A stretch of DNA of 64,000 nucleotides, from contig WOAB01000110.1 in NCBI GenBank assembly GCA_027886185.1, positions 602,706 to 666,705 on the forward strand. Reading direction: 5' to 3'. The first letter of the stretch is position 1. Each line of letters begins with the position of its first letter. Position numbers and translations under genes: made by a program. Source of the DNA: Rheum nobile (Eukaryota; Streptophyta; Magnoliopsida; Caryophyllales; Polygonaceae). The notes beneath the pieces are model-generated. The model had not been told where the DNA came from. It was given only the letters and a program-made list of their open reading frames with translations, and searched no databases. This document shows positions 1 through 10,098 of the stretch, one piece after another.

Positions 1-45
1 TTCTCACATAACGTGTGAAACTGCTTCCACACATAACGTGCGGAA
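1..45. repeat. MULE left terminal/subterminal palindromes
   Basis: Two copies of a CACATAACGTG motif (around 5-17 and 31-43), ending in GTGAA or CGGAA. The same motif and its inverse recur at 35,914-36,003 and 36,690-36,960, the other end of the element. This probably belongs to the terminal inverted repeat, the rest of which lies outside the window. Confidence 0.6.
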
Positions 46-167
46 TAGCTTCCTTAAAGAAAATTATGGTTTCACACTTAATAATTAGTTCACTACTTGA
101 TTAGACGATTCCATGTATATGCAGGCGAACTATTTTTTGTATGAGGGGTTGAACAATATTTCGCTCG

Positions 168-985
168 ATGATTGGAGCACCCCACAACAATCCTTTTCTG
201 GTTGGGAAACACCTCATGAACCGTTGCCGGAATGGAACACACCATCTGATTGGAAAACACCAGAATTCGGCTTCTGCTAACTCACAATTCGGCTTTCCAT
301 CCCTACACACACAACCTCAATTCAGAAATGATCCAGAAGAGGATGTTTTCGTCTCTGCTGATTATTCAGAGTTCTTCACAACAGACCAAATCTGGGAGTC
401 CAGAGAAGAAGCATTTAAATGGGCGCGGGAGACTGCTACGTGTCATAACTTCTGCAACATAAAGTGGATGAATAAACCTTCCATAGGAGGAGCCCTTGGG
501 GGGACTTGGTTACCGTGCGATAAGCATGGACAAAACATCCGTAAACAAGCTGACTAAGTGAGGGAGATCACAAAGTCGAAGAAGTGTGGGTGTCCATTCA
601 TGTTGAGGTTGAAAGAAGGGCCGAAGAGATCATGGAAGATCAATGTACAGACTGGAACTCACAATCATGTGATCAAAGAGAATTTGTTTGGTCATGCATT
701 AGCTGGTCGACCAAACGCTGAAGAGAAGGAGATTATTAGGATGATGACAGTTAATCATTGCAAGGCTCAAAAGATTTAACTACAATCAGCTCGTCCCCAG
801 GAAACTTGACCAAGATAAAGCAAGTGTACAACATGATGCATGACATACGAAAAAACGGTATGGAAGGAAGAACAGTGGTGCAACAGTTCTTCTATGAGTG
901 TAAGGAGAAGGGATACTTCATGGAGCATAGATTCAATAAGGAGACCAATAAGATCACATATATCTGCTTCGCAAGCCCAGACTAG
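168..985 (+). pseudogene. MULE transposase, N-terminal part (FAR1-like DNA-binding region), broken
   Basis: This is the N-terminal part of a Mutator-type transposase. One frame (168-779) carries a FAR1/MULE-like zinc-binding region: a segment reading SREEAFKWARETA, then KKCGCPFMLRL, then THNHVI with the His pair. An in-frame TAA at 555-557 interrupts it. The reading then shifts into a second frame (758-985), which holds the region before the catalytic core (NLTKIKQVYNM). The reading becomes unclear after 985. The frameshift and stop show it is no longer functional as a single protein. It continues in the catalytic part from about 988. The start codon is uncertain. Confidence 0.75.
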
Positions 986-987
986 TT

Positions 988-1693
988 GTTGTTGCTGAAG
1001 GCATTCCCGTACATTGTGTTGCTAGACTCTACATACATAACTAATAGGTTAGTAACACACATATCTATTATATTCTTCACTTGTTCATGTAATCATTAGC
1101 ATGCCATAACATATCATTATGTGTGCAGTTACGATTTGCCCTTCCGGGGCATTTCTGAAGCGTGAGAACGAAGAGAGTTACATATGGGCCATACAACAAC
1201 TTTCAAAAATATTTGTCAATGTCCAACGGGCACCCACATGCTTGGTCACAGATCGGGAGAAGGCGTTGATGAACACCTTAAGGAACTTGTTTCCAACTAC
1301 AAAATTCCTCCTATGTAGGCGCCATGTGAGGAAGAATATTGAAGACTTTGGGAAGAAGGCCATGGACAAGTTTAGGGGCATAACGTTTTCCAATGATTAC
1401 ATAAAACTATTCAAGGAAACAACCATAGAAGGGTATGAAGCAAAACTTAAAAAGATTCAGCAAGATTGGAGGAAATATCCAAAATGTCTTCAGTATGTAC
1501 AAAAAAACTGGCTTGACCCGTACAGGGAAAGAATCGTCTCAGTATGGACAGATACAATCTTCACTCTTGGAACTTCCACAACTAACAGGTTTGTGCATTA
1601 TGTTTTTAAAGTGAACTGGTTATTTGAACTTAGACTTTTACAACAACATACTGACTTCGGATTCTTAATTGTAATACAAGGTTGAAGGGGCCC
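988..1693 (+). pseudogene. MULE transposase, catalytic core, broken and interrupted by an LTR element
   Basis: Continuation of the transposase. A short stretch around 1000-1048 ends in the conserved DSTY..TNR segment, followed by a probable intron (GT at about 1050, AG at about 1129). The open frame 1119-1685 carries the MULE core: AFLKRENEESYIWA, then VTDREKALMNTL with a catalytic-type Asp, then LLCRRHVRKN with the C..H pair. At 1575-1590 it reaches the conserved TTNR. A segment of about 90 bases that looks like a second intron follows, and the conserved VEGA begins at about 1682. The LTR element 1694-4026 is inserted four codons later. My hand-read splice sites at the second intron are one base out of frame, either an indel or a mis-chosen junction. 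Confidence 0.75.
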
Positions 1694-2301
1694 TGATAGC
1701 ATCATGGCCAGCCATCAGATGGTTCACTAAGGGGCTGAGTCAACCAAGACCATGGCGTCCTCCCTGGAGTAGTACTTGGCTCAGTTTACTATATATTTCT
1801 ATATTATAAGTTAATTCCAGTTATAGTATGTTTCCCGTTTTAGTATTTCTAATTCAGTCATTTCTATTTCGGGCGTGTGCCAACTCTTGTAGAGTGGGCC
1901 GGCCCATTTAGCTAGAATTAGGCCCAATCCCATTAGGGTTTTTGGGAGAGTTCTTTGGCTATAAGTAGCCCCCTTTGTACTTCATTTTAATTACGTTGGA
2001 TTTTAGTTTACAAGTTGAGTTCGCTCCTTAGAAGTTGAGTACGCTCCTTCCTTGAATCCTAACGTCAACCCTTCGATCTCCGGATCAAACTTATCCCCGC
2101 AGTCGACGCTACGACACCCAAAGGCTTGTCTCTTCAAGTCTTTTATCCCCGCAGTCGACGCTACGACACCCAAAGGCTTGTCTCTTCAAGTCTTTTATCC
2201 CCGCAGTCGACGCTACGACACCCAAAGGCTTGTCTCTTCAAGTCTTATATCCCGCAGTCGACGCTACGACACCCGATTCAGTGTTCACTGTTCACGCATC
2301 A
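1694..2301 (+). repeat. 5' LTR of the 2.3-kb element
   Basis: Nearly identical to 3415-3808 over its first 395 bases, including a TATA-like tataagtag near 1960. After about 2090 it diverges completely from the other LTR and instead holds a roughly 52-bp tandem repeat. A terminal GCATCA at 2296-2301 matches the end of the other LTR, so I place the end there with moderate confidence. Confidence 0.6.
2092..2275 (+). repeat. Tandem repeat, about 3.5 x 52 bp, in the 5' LTR
   Basis: Copies of a unit containing gcagtcgacgctacgacacc start at 2099, 2151, 2203 and 2254 (periods 52, 52, 51). The other LTR of the same element lacks this array. A related GACGCTACG core recurs in the TGATGC-type LTRs. Confidence 0.85.
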
Positions 2302-3414
2302 ACACCCTGCACACGCCCAGTCATCATCACCAACACTGTTCATTCATCATTTCTTCCCTGCATCATCAACACCACATCCTGTTCGTTTCCTCTACTGTTT
2401 GAATTCCCTATTGGACGTATCCATTGTTCATCCGTCATCGCCATCTTCAATCAGCCCCCGCTGTTTTCCGCCGCTCCTCTGCACCGCCGTCGATCTCGCG
2501 ATCCTCCATTCATCATCGCCGGATTAGGGGGGCAGATCGCAGATCCGCCATCTTCATCGCCGACGCTGTTCCGCTCTTCGGCGACCATCGCCGGATCTGC
2601 AGATCCACTCCGCCACCGCCCGCCTTCGTCTTCGACCACCACACAACCAGATCGGCCACCACCGCGCGCGTTCTCCTTCGCAGCCCTGGTGTCGCAGTCG
2701 TCTTTAACCACTTCGCCACGGCCGGATCTCCTCGCCACCGCCTGCGAGTTCGTCTTCAACCTCCAGCCTCCGCCGCCCCTGTTTCTTTGGCAGCCCGCAG
2801 CGCCCAGTCGCCCCTGTCTCGAGAGTCTCGCTGCTGCTCGTGCACCCACCGCCGCCCCCTTGTCCGGCGTCACCAGCAGCCCCGTCGCCGGCCACGCACC
2901 GGCGTCCACTCCCTCCGTTGAAGCCTGGCGGCTGCAATTGACAAAAAAAAAAAAAACGAGAGAGATAGAGATTAGGTTAGATTTTGTTAGTTTTGTTTTA
3001 ATTTTTAATTTTTAATTTTTTTTTTTTTAAAAAAAATTTGTGAAAAAAAAAAAAAGAGAATTAAGTTTTATTTTAGGAGTATGCGTGGCATTCTCATTTA
3101 CGACGAGGATGCGCCACCCATTTATGATGATTATCCTGAGGATGCATCGCCCGTCTCTGATGACTACGTCAAGAGCGCGCTGCCAGTCTACGATATCTAT
3201 CCCGAGGGCGACGAATGGTATGCTTGGGAGCCCACGATCGTGACCGACACCGAGCCTTTGGCGCCAATGAACACCCAACCGCCCCCTCTGGTGATCTCAG
3301 CACTCCCTTCGATAGATTTCATGGTGTTGGACGTGCCTCCCTTCGTTCATCGTCTGTTCACCCTTGCCCATACATGTTCGAAGCGGGGACGCTTCGATTC
3401 TAAGGGAGGGAGAT
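2302..3414 (+). other. Internal region of the 2.3-kb element: GC-rich cargo-like DNA and a short acidic ORF
   Basis: Bases 2440-2930 are GC-rich and C-rich and resemble a captured piece of genic sequence. Overlapping open frames exist on both strands but none has a recognisable domain. A poly(A)/poly(T) stretch (2940-3055) follows. An ATG at 3081 opens an acidic frame with four imperfect 12-13-residue units of the form P-I/V-Y-D-D-Y-P-E-D-A (3108-3235), which runs on into the 3' LTR. I do not recognise this protein. Bases 3378-3397 form a perfect hairpin next to the purine tract taagggagggaga (3401-3413). Confidence 0.5.
3378..3414 (+). promoter_or_regulatory. Pre-PPT hairpin and polypurine tract, 2.3-kb element
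   Basis: Stem TCGAAGCG (3378-3385), loop GGGA, stem CGCTTCGA (3390-3397), then taagggagggaga (3401-3413) before the LTR. Compared with families A and B the outer two pairs are changed on both sides of the stem. Confidence 0.75.
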
Positions 3415-4026
3415 TGATAGCATCATGGCCAGCCATCAGATGGTTCACTAAGGGGCTGAGTCAACCAAGACCATGGCGTCCTCCCTGGAGTAGTACTTGC
3501 CTCAGTTTACTATATATTTCTATATTATAAGTTAATTCCAGTTATAGTATATTTCCCGTTTTAGTATTTCTAATTCAGTCATTTCTATTTCGGGCGTGTG
3601 CCAACTCTTGTAGAGTGGGCCGGCCCATTTAGCTAGAATTAGGCCCAAGCCCATTAGGGTTTTTGGGAGAGTTCTTTGGCTATAAGTAGCCCCCTTTGTA
3701 CTTCATTTTAATTACGTTGGATTTTAGTTTACAAGTTGAGTTCGCTCCTTAGAAGTTGAGTACGCTCCTTCCTTGAATCCTAACGTCAACCCTTCGATCT
3801 CCGGATCAACCTATCCCGTAGCTCGTCGCTTCGAGCAAATCGTTCACCGTCTCTTTGGTAATCAAGGTCATCTCTTTGACCTCTTCGTCATCTCTTTGAC
3901 GCGTTAGAAAGGGTTATCTCTTTAACCCTAGGAAAGCCATCACTTTGGCTACGGAGGAGAAGATTCAACCTAGCTTGAGGAGTCAAGATCCTACATCGCG
4001 ACATCGCCCAGGGGTTTTTCGCATCA
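3415..4026 (+). repeat. 3' LTR of the 2.3-kb element
   Basis: Starts TGATAGC directly after a polypurine tract and ends GCATCA, followed by the target duplication ggccc. Its last 210 bases differ from those of the 5' LTR; they contain short repeats such as tctctttgac. Confidence 0.8.
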
Positions 4027-4597
4027 GGCCCATTCCAGTCTTAAAAGCTTCTTCACTAGCAATGATGGCAACCTTTGCACTGTATTCGATCAGTATGATG
4101 CACGGTTGCGCATTCACATTAAGGAGATAAGGAGGGCCTTGAATGAGAGCTTAGAAAAGCGATTTACGCTAATAACCAAATCACATCTTTTCGGCAAGTT
4201 ACACTACAAGGTCTCTGCGATTGCACTAGCACGGTTGATTGAGGAATACAAGAAAGGCGAAGATACATTGTGGAACACTATATGCAGATGCCAGATGAGG
4301 GTCAGAGATGGCTTGCCTTGCGTGCATGACATGGCGCGAAATGTGATGAACCAGGAACCAATTGAACCTAGCTCATTGCATCCGTTCTGGAGGCAATTGA
4401 CCTTGTCAGAAGTGCGGACGGATGAAGAAGAAGAAGCCAGACCACGTAGATTGAATAGGTCGTTGCTTGATGAATTTGCTTCAAGCGTCTTCCCCAAATT
4501 GTCAGTGCATGATCAACACAGAGATGTCTCTGCACTAACAAGTATAGCACATCCAGAGCGGACTACTCTGCAAGAGCCAACTAAAGTTAAGCATAAG
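4027..4597 (+). pseudogene. MULE transposase, C-terminal part with SWIM-type remnant
   Basis: Continues the transposase after the insertion. In the frame starting at 4031 it reads H-S-S-L-K, then a conserved block with CTVFDQYDARLR and IRRALNESLEKR. At about 4280-4330 a C-R-C...L-P-C-V-H-D arrangement is a SWIM-type zinc motif (CxC then CxH). The tail is acidic and basic (DEEEEARPRRL). The frame is open to 4597, where a solo LTR interrupts it; the ATAAG before the LTR matches a mutated GAAAG after it, and the two sides join in frame. Confidence 0.75.
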
Positions 4598-5366
4598 TGA
4601 TGCGCCCCTACCCACCATGACTGTCACATAGGAAGAGGAAGCTATGAGCATTCTCTCAGAAGGGCCAATAACACGATCGTGTGCCAAGGCAATCGCCAAC
4701 GCGACACAATCCATGATTGTCCGCGTCGTCGCAAGCCAAGGAACGCAAGAGACCGCGTTCTCCCTCAGAAGCCTCCAACCAAGTCTAGAGAACGCGTTCT
4801 CTATCAAGATACTCTCCACGATCAAGTGAACGCGATCTTTCAGTGTTTTGTCATTTTAGAACATTAATGTTTTATTAGTTATTTCTTTTTGGGGCGTGTG
4901 TTCCATGCGTGTCGCGTGGGCTGGCCATTAAGCGAGACTCGGCCCATCTGAGTCCCGCTATGTCCTATAAAAGGCCACCTCGACCTTCTGTACTAGGTTA
5001 CGCTTCATTTTAATCTAAGACTATTTGTCGAGAGCTTTTGCCTCCAATCTCTTATATCGGCGTCACCTCAAACTCTTACTTCTCATCCCCATTCCTCCGC
5101 TGCCGATGCTACGGCCTCCACTCAATCCCCATCGAGTTTATCCAACTTCGCTGCCGACGCTACGGCTACTCACTCGATCTTTTCGAGTCTATCCCCTCCG
5201 CTGCCGATGCTACGGCTTCGCTCATCTCTCGAGCCACCATCAACATCGCGTTCTCCCACTCATGCAACGTCCCAAACACTGCGTTCCACTCATCCCACCA
5301 CAAAAGCAACCCGCGCGACTTCCCACCAAGATCATCGATCTGGCATTCACAAGCAGGAACGCATCA
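4598..5366 (+). mobile_element. Solo LTR, TGATGC family (family B-like), in the MULE transposase
   Basis: Starts TGATGCGCCCC and ends GCATCA. The first 200 bases match the start of the LTR at 31873 and, in reverse, 56022-56754. TATA-like tataaaagg lies near 4965. The degraded target duplication is ataag (4593-4597) versus gaaag (5367-5371). Three imperfect copies of gctgccgaYgctacggc occur near its 3' end (5098-5215). Confidence 0.85.
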
Positions 5367-5371
5367 GAAAG

Positions 5372-6256
5372 GGTCGGCCTCAAGGAGCTCTAAACATTCC
5401 CACCAAAAGGCAACCGTCAGCATGGGAGTACACTGACCAAGAGATGGAGGGAACACCTCTGAAGAAGCAAAAAGCAAGACCACCTAAGGAAGCTTCAACC
5501 ATGCCATGGAAACCATGGAAGCCTATGCCTTCGGGTCACACGACATTGATCAAACACCCTAGGCGATATATTACACAGTTTCCCAAGTGTATGAAACCAC
5601 ACGTGGGAGGATGGTGGGAAATAGTTGGCGATGGAAACTGCGGATACAGATCAATTGCGCATGGTCTGGGTTTCGGGCAAGAGCAGTGGGCTTTTGTTCG
5701 ACGTACCATGATTGCTACGTTGAAACAAGAGTATGAGCTATTCGCGCCAATTTGGATGTCTACGATGACACTTCAGGCAATGGAGGCGAAGCTTGCATCG
5801 TTTCCTGCGGCCTACATGCCTGCCCCACGGGAGACGTGGTTGGACCTCCCGGATATGGGATGTTTGGTGGCTACTGCATTCAACTGTGTGTTCGTCTGCA
5901 TCGGTGCTGGTGTAGGCACGACATACATGCCTCTGAGGGCGAATCCAAACAAAGCGGTTGGAGAGAAGCTTAAGACGATATGCATTTTCCATGTCGAGAA
6001 AGAAGAACATTTTATTGCGGTACATTAATACAATCAAATCAATACAAATACACGTTGGTAATATGCATTACAAAATTAATATTAGATTCAAAATATGTAG
6101 ATTGGCCTTGTCGAAACCTCGCCCTTGCCGGACCTTTACACCGTGTGGGTGAGATTCCATGACCCGTCTGCGGATGCCTTGGTAGATCCATTCCTTGAAC
6201 GATTGACGGAGTACCAAGCACACAAACCAAAGGGTCGCGGAAAGAATAAAGTTTAA
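5372..6256 (+). pseudogene. C-terminal OTU-type cysteine protease domain of the MULE transposase gene (two exons)
   Basis: Open from the solo-LTR junction to 6019. A basic linker is followed by an OTU-like domain: the D-G-N-C-G-Y-R active-site block, with Asp at 5630-5632 and Cys at 5639-5641, and a late His in E-E-H-F-I near the exon end. A GT donor at 6020 and an AG acceptor at 6099-6100 give an 81-base intron. The second exon (6101-6256, 52 codons) continues in phase with LVETSPLPDLYTVWVRFHD and ends TAA. OTU enzymes remove ubiquitin; fusion to MULE transposases is known in plants. This part shows no stop or frameshift, but the upstream gene is broken. It might be expressed on its own, which I cannot judge. 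Confidence 0.75.
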
Positions 6257-6412
6257 TATTGTATTGTAATGCTTTTAAAACATTGAAACTATCTTATGTT
6301 AAGACATATGTATGATGCAATGACTTTGATGTAATGTTAAGACACATGTTCGTTGTATTTATGGGCCATAGACCGTGCACTATGGGCTAAAAGCCAGATT
6401 GGGCTTTCTATA

Positions 6413-6690
6413 AAAGGGCACGGTTTGTGACATGCCTGGCACAGTTTGTCACAAACCGTGCGCCTTGCCAGAATGTGGTTTCTATCGGTTTTTGTGCCTT
6501 CTGTAAAGGGACACGGTTTGTGACATGCCTGGCACGGTTTGTCACAAACCGTGCGCATTGCCAGAATGTGGTTTCTGGCGGTTTCTGTGCCTTTTGTAAA
6601 GGGGCACGATTTGTGACATGCCTGGCACGGTTTGTCACAAATCGCGCGCCTTGCCAGAATATGGTTTTTGGCGGGTTTTTACCTATACAG
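6413..6690. repeat. Three tandem 92-93-bp hairpin units between the convergent MULE genes
   Basis: Units begin aaaggg at 6413, 6505 and 6598. Each contains CACGGTTTGTGAC and, 17-20 bases on, its inverse GTCACAAACCGTG, so each can fold into a strong stem. The array lies just after the transposase-OTU stop codon (6256) and before the PMD 3' end, so it could be a shared terminator or 3' end region. The 156 bases before it and the 150 bases after it show nothing else. Confidence 0.85.
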
Positions 6691-6839
6691 AAGGCACAAT
6701 CTATAAGACACATGTACATAATTCATTGTTGCAATAATTCAAAGTTCAATAACTTCCATAAAAACCAATAACTTCCATAAAAACCCAACAAGTTCGATAA
6801 TAACACAAATTCCATAACAGTTTCCTCAGGGATTGGGAA

Positions 6840-7083
6840 GGAAGGGATACATTCGATCCAATGATAGGCGTAGCGCCTATGCTACATCTTCACACTCATG
6901 GTTGCGATGTGGCTGAAGACGACTGTAGCAATATTTGATGCACTGCACACAACACAAAAACGTTGATATGTATAATAAATATAGATAGAGTTAACCGAAA
7001 ATTAAACAACCTACAAATTAGTCAATTTCATACATGTGTCGCGTCATCACTATTCGGGGGGTTGACGAATGGGTGTGTATGTG
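6840..7083 (-). pseudogene. PMD gene, 3' end, separated from the rest by the family A element
   Basis: On the - strand, bases 7083-7018 continue the PMD exon that ends at 33,668 on the other side of the retrotransposon, with the shared TSD atgtg (reading H-T-H-S-S-T-P-R, then a stop). A further exon may begin after a tgtgcag acceptor (about 6948 reading leftward) but it contains stops. The join to the right half is the main proof that the MULE extends to about 36.96 kb. Confidence 0.65.
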
Positions 7084-7914
7084 TGATGTGACCCAGCCCT
7101 CCATGTCAGCTACAGAGGAGGAAGACGCCATGAGACTTTCGCCAACAGGTCCTATCACCCGCGCCAGAGCGAAGAGTGTCCAAGCAGCGACACAATCCTT
7201 GGTGACCAGACTTGTGGCCAGCCACAACTAGATCACTACAACGTCCGAGCTTATGTGTCTCGTCAGCTTAGCCGTGACTGACTCCTCTACAGCTACATCC
7301 ATTCCGAGCTAGATTTAGGAGACTTTCTATTTCTAGTTCTTACTATTTCTAGACATTACTTCTTTAGTATTTTCTGTTTACAGTATTTCTATTTTTAGCA
7401 GCTGCTAGTTCTGGAGTGGTTTCCATTTGTGTTAAATGGACCGCTAGAGTTAGTAACTAGAGAGTCTGGCGCATTAGGTCAACTCTCTAGTATAAGTAGG
7501 AATTCTTGTCTTCATTTCTAATTACGTCAAAATAGAGCTTTTGTTTACAGTCGAGTAATCTCCTGAAACCCGGGCCCTGACGTCAACAATTAACGCATTT
7601 CTAGTCGAACGATCCTGGCGCGTTAACTTGGTTACCCATATTATCCGCAAACAAACACAAGACATAACCCTAGTTACAGAAACCGCCGCCTCTCCCCTTC
7701 ATCCCATTCGGCCGCCACCCACCATACACCACTCCGCCACCTTGCACCACCTTCTCGCCGCCACCTCTGTCGTCGGCACTCTAGTACCGTCGTACTGCCG
7801 CCAGCCACCACTAGAAGCCGCCATCTCTCTCCCTACAACAATCGCCACTTCCATCCTTCATTATTTCCGCCGGTTCCAATTCATTGCGAAAGAGTTGCTA
7901 CGCCCTACTACGCG

Positions 7915-10081
7915 TGTAATACCCCTCAATTTTAGTAAGGATATTTGGGTAATTTCTCAACCCTCGTTCTGTAAGCAAGACGCGTTTGGCGTATTTGGAA
8001 TTTCTGTAACTCGTATAATCTCTGTAATAATTCTTTGAGCATTATAATATACATTCGATGTATTATTGAGGCTTAGATTATTTGTTTGGACACAAGTATT
8101 CATCTGAGGAGTTGAAACCACGTGTAAAACCATGTCCCAGGGGTTTCGGATGCACGAGTGGCATGTCCGCGATCGCGGAAACAAGATCTTCGTCTTCCTT
8201 TGCTTTTCGTCATTCCGGTTGCCGACGATTCGCCGGGGGGAAGGTCGACCACTTCGCCTGGCCACCGTTATGCTTCTTCTGTGGCTATAAAAGGGGCCGA
8301 GGGGTGGAGTAGTTCTTCATCCACTTTCCGATCTCGTCTCTCTCGTTGCTCTCATTTTCTGTCTTCGCCGGAGTTGTGCTCTCGCCGGAAGCTCGCCGGA
8401 GGTCTTCGTGCTTCGTGTGGCGGTGCAATTGGTGGTCTGGAGTGGTAGCAGCCTCGGACGAAGCCATTGTCATTGTCGTCGGTAAGCTCGAATGCCTCCA
8501 AGCCGTCGTCGGAAGGACAAACCGCGATCGCGGGTATGAACTTCAGCGACTGCGGGTATGAACTTCCGCGACCGCGGAGATGAATTCCGCGACCGCGGAT
8601 AGTTGCATTTCCTTCGTTTCACTTGTTCGTCTCGGTTTTGTCCTTCCGTGTCGTATCTTCGTATCGTATCTAACTTAGGGTTCTGTCTGTTTATCCCATC
8701 GTCGTCGTAGGAATCCGTACTCAGATTCGAGTTTCCAGATCCCGGAACCCGACATCGTCAATTTGTCTAATTAAGGCAAGTGGCGGTTCACTCTTGCTTA
8801 TCATTCCATGTTCCGTTGATTATCAATTATTTCTGATTGTTAATTAAATTAGAGTGAACTATTGTTTTCATTTGGGAACATAATTTATAAATGATATGAT
8901 TAAAATATGATATTATAATAGGTTATATATATTGCTAGAAATAACACTATTATACCTGTTATTACTGTAATGGATTTTGTTGTGGATTTAAATGTAAACT
9001 TTAATGCTAGATTAGCACAAGTATTCGTAGGAACGCTAACTCCTTATGAGGAGTAGTCATTTCTTTATAATTCTCTTCAGGTCATGACCCATTGTTTCTT
9101 ATCCACCTGTAAGGATATGAAGTGTTAAGCACCTTGCTAGTGCCATTTGGGTGGGCGTAATGTCACCCTATGTCAAACTTTCGTAGTCACTCGAGATCAC
9201 ATTAAAAGCTTTAACATGAATTTGTGTTTGGTAATTAAATAAGATAAGTGTGGTTATACACATAATTAATATACCCTCGGGCGAGGAGTATAACGTGGAA
9301 ACCGCCCGGACTTCGGTTAGAGTAAGTCTTCTTTTCAATATGGATTCGCATTGTGCGGTGAGGTTGGTCGTTAACCCAAATGATCAAGTCATTTTTAAAA
9401 CGCTTGTATGAAAACTATAACGTTCCCAAACATTTGTCATACTTTCCCATAAGACTCAATTCCTTTGGATTATTCTTTTCAGTACATGTCTAAACTTTAA
9501 AGCATTCCGTGAAAGTTCTGGGTTATGTATCATTCCTTCGGTTGTTATTCGAGGGACAATGATAGTAAACGGTTACGATCACTAGAACCACTCTGTTTTC
9601 ACCCTTGCATAGTCTTTCATTAGACTAACCAACCGGGTTTTATTCCTTGCATGGTTGGCTGGTGTCATCCGTCCTATACGGCACATCAGTGGTTGGTTCC
9701 CGAAGTTTTGAAGTAACAAGTTGAAGAAGAGGCTTGCAGTTGAAGATTTAAGTGTCAGTGTTTTTAAGTTATTAAGTACTACTTTAACATATATTTATAA
9801 CCTAGTCATGTAATAGGTTATTCTTGAAGTCTTCCGCTGTGTAATCTAAAGTCTTCCGCTGAAATATCACTCTGTTGTAAAATAGCCACTTCTCATTTTA
9901 CGAGAAGTCTGTTAATAAAAGGTTGAGTTTAATTTAAATATGTTTTTCGCTGTTTAATCTTTCGTTATTTAATATGTTTATTTGAGATTAATTGTTCCGA
10001 TTAAAGCCTAGGGTGACATTGGACAGTAACGTCTGAGGTCATTGGCGTGTGGCACTACCGACGTAAGTCGGGGGTGTTACA
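7915..10081 (+). repeat. 5' LTR of the gag-only element
   Basis: 2,167 bp. TATA box tataaaag at 8286-8293. GC-rich palindromes lie before it (8166-8179) and after it (8522-8598). Blocks shared with the LTRs at 16908, 20218 and 25494 include ggcaagtggcggttcgctct and ggttggctggtgtcatcc, so these are members of one wider LTR superfamily. Confidence 0.9.
8166..8598. promoter_or_regulatory. LTR promoter with flanking GC-rich palindromes
   Basis: TATA box at 8286-8293. The perfect 14-bp palindrome TCCGCGATCGCGGA lies 107 bases upstream (8166-8179). Four 12-bp motifs of the form CCGCGAYCGCGG (one degenerate) start at 8522, 8544, 8566 and 8587, a spacing of 21-22 bp. The same layout recurs in three other LTRs of the window. 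Confidence 0.7.
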
Positions 10082-10085
10082 ATTA

Positions 10086-10098
10086 TGGTATCAGAGCA
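10086..10098 (+). other. Primer-binding site (tRNA-Met type) of the gag-only element
   Basis: tggtatcagagca, four bases after the 5' LTR; this is the usual plant initiator tRNA-Met primer site. Confidence 0.85.

Larger units (their letters stand above)
1694..4026 (+). mobile_element. Non-autonomous LTR retrotransposon (2.33 kb) inserted in the MULE transposase
   Basis: Two direct LTR-like ends start TGATAGC at 1694 and 3415, and the right one ends GCATCA at 4026. The 5-bp target duplication ggccc lies at 1689-1693 and 4027-4031. Removing the element and one duplication rejoins the transposase frame across a conserved motif. The internal part is only about 1.1 kb, with no gag, RT or integrase. 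It has a hairpin and a polypurine tract (3378-3414) like those of families A and B, which suggests it depends on a related autonomous element. The end of the 5' LTR is uncertain and no convincing primer-binding site follows it. Confidence 0.8.

Noticed and set aside
2424..2937. Several 70-165-codon open frames on both strands
   Set aside because: GC-rich low-complexity DNA gives open frames in every frame; no domain or consistent codon pattern seen.
5207..6028. Independent host OTU protease gene
   Set aside because: The frame starts inside a solo LTR; once that is removed, the OTU part is continuous with the MULE transposase C terminus.
6413..6690. CRISPR-like direct repeats
   Set aside because: Units are contiguous tandem copies without unique spacers and the genome is eukaryotic.
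10086..10098. tRNA gene fragment
   Set aside because: Only 13 bases matching the 3' end complement of tRNA-Met, directly after an LTR: a primer-binding site.
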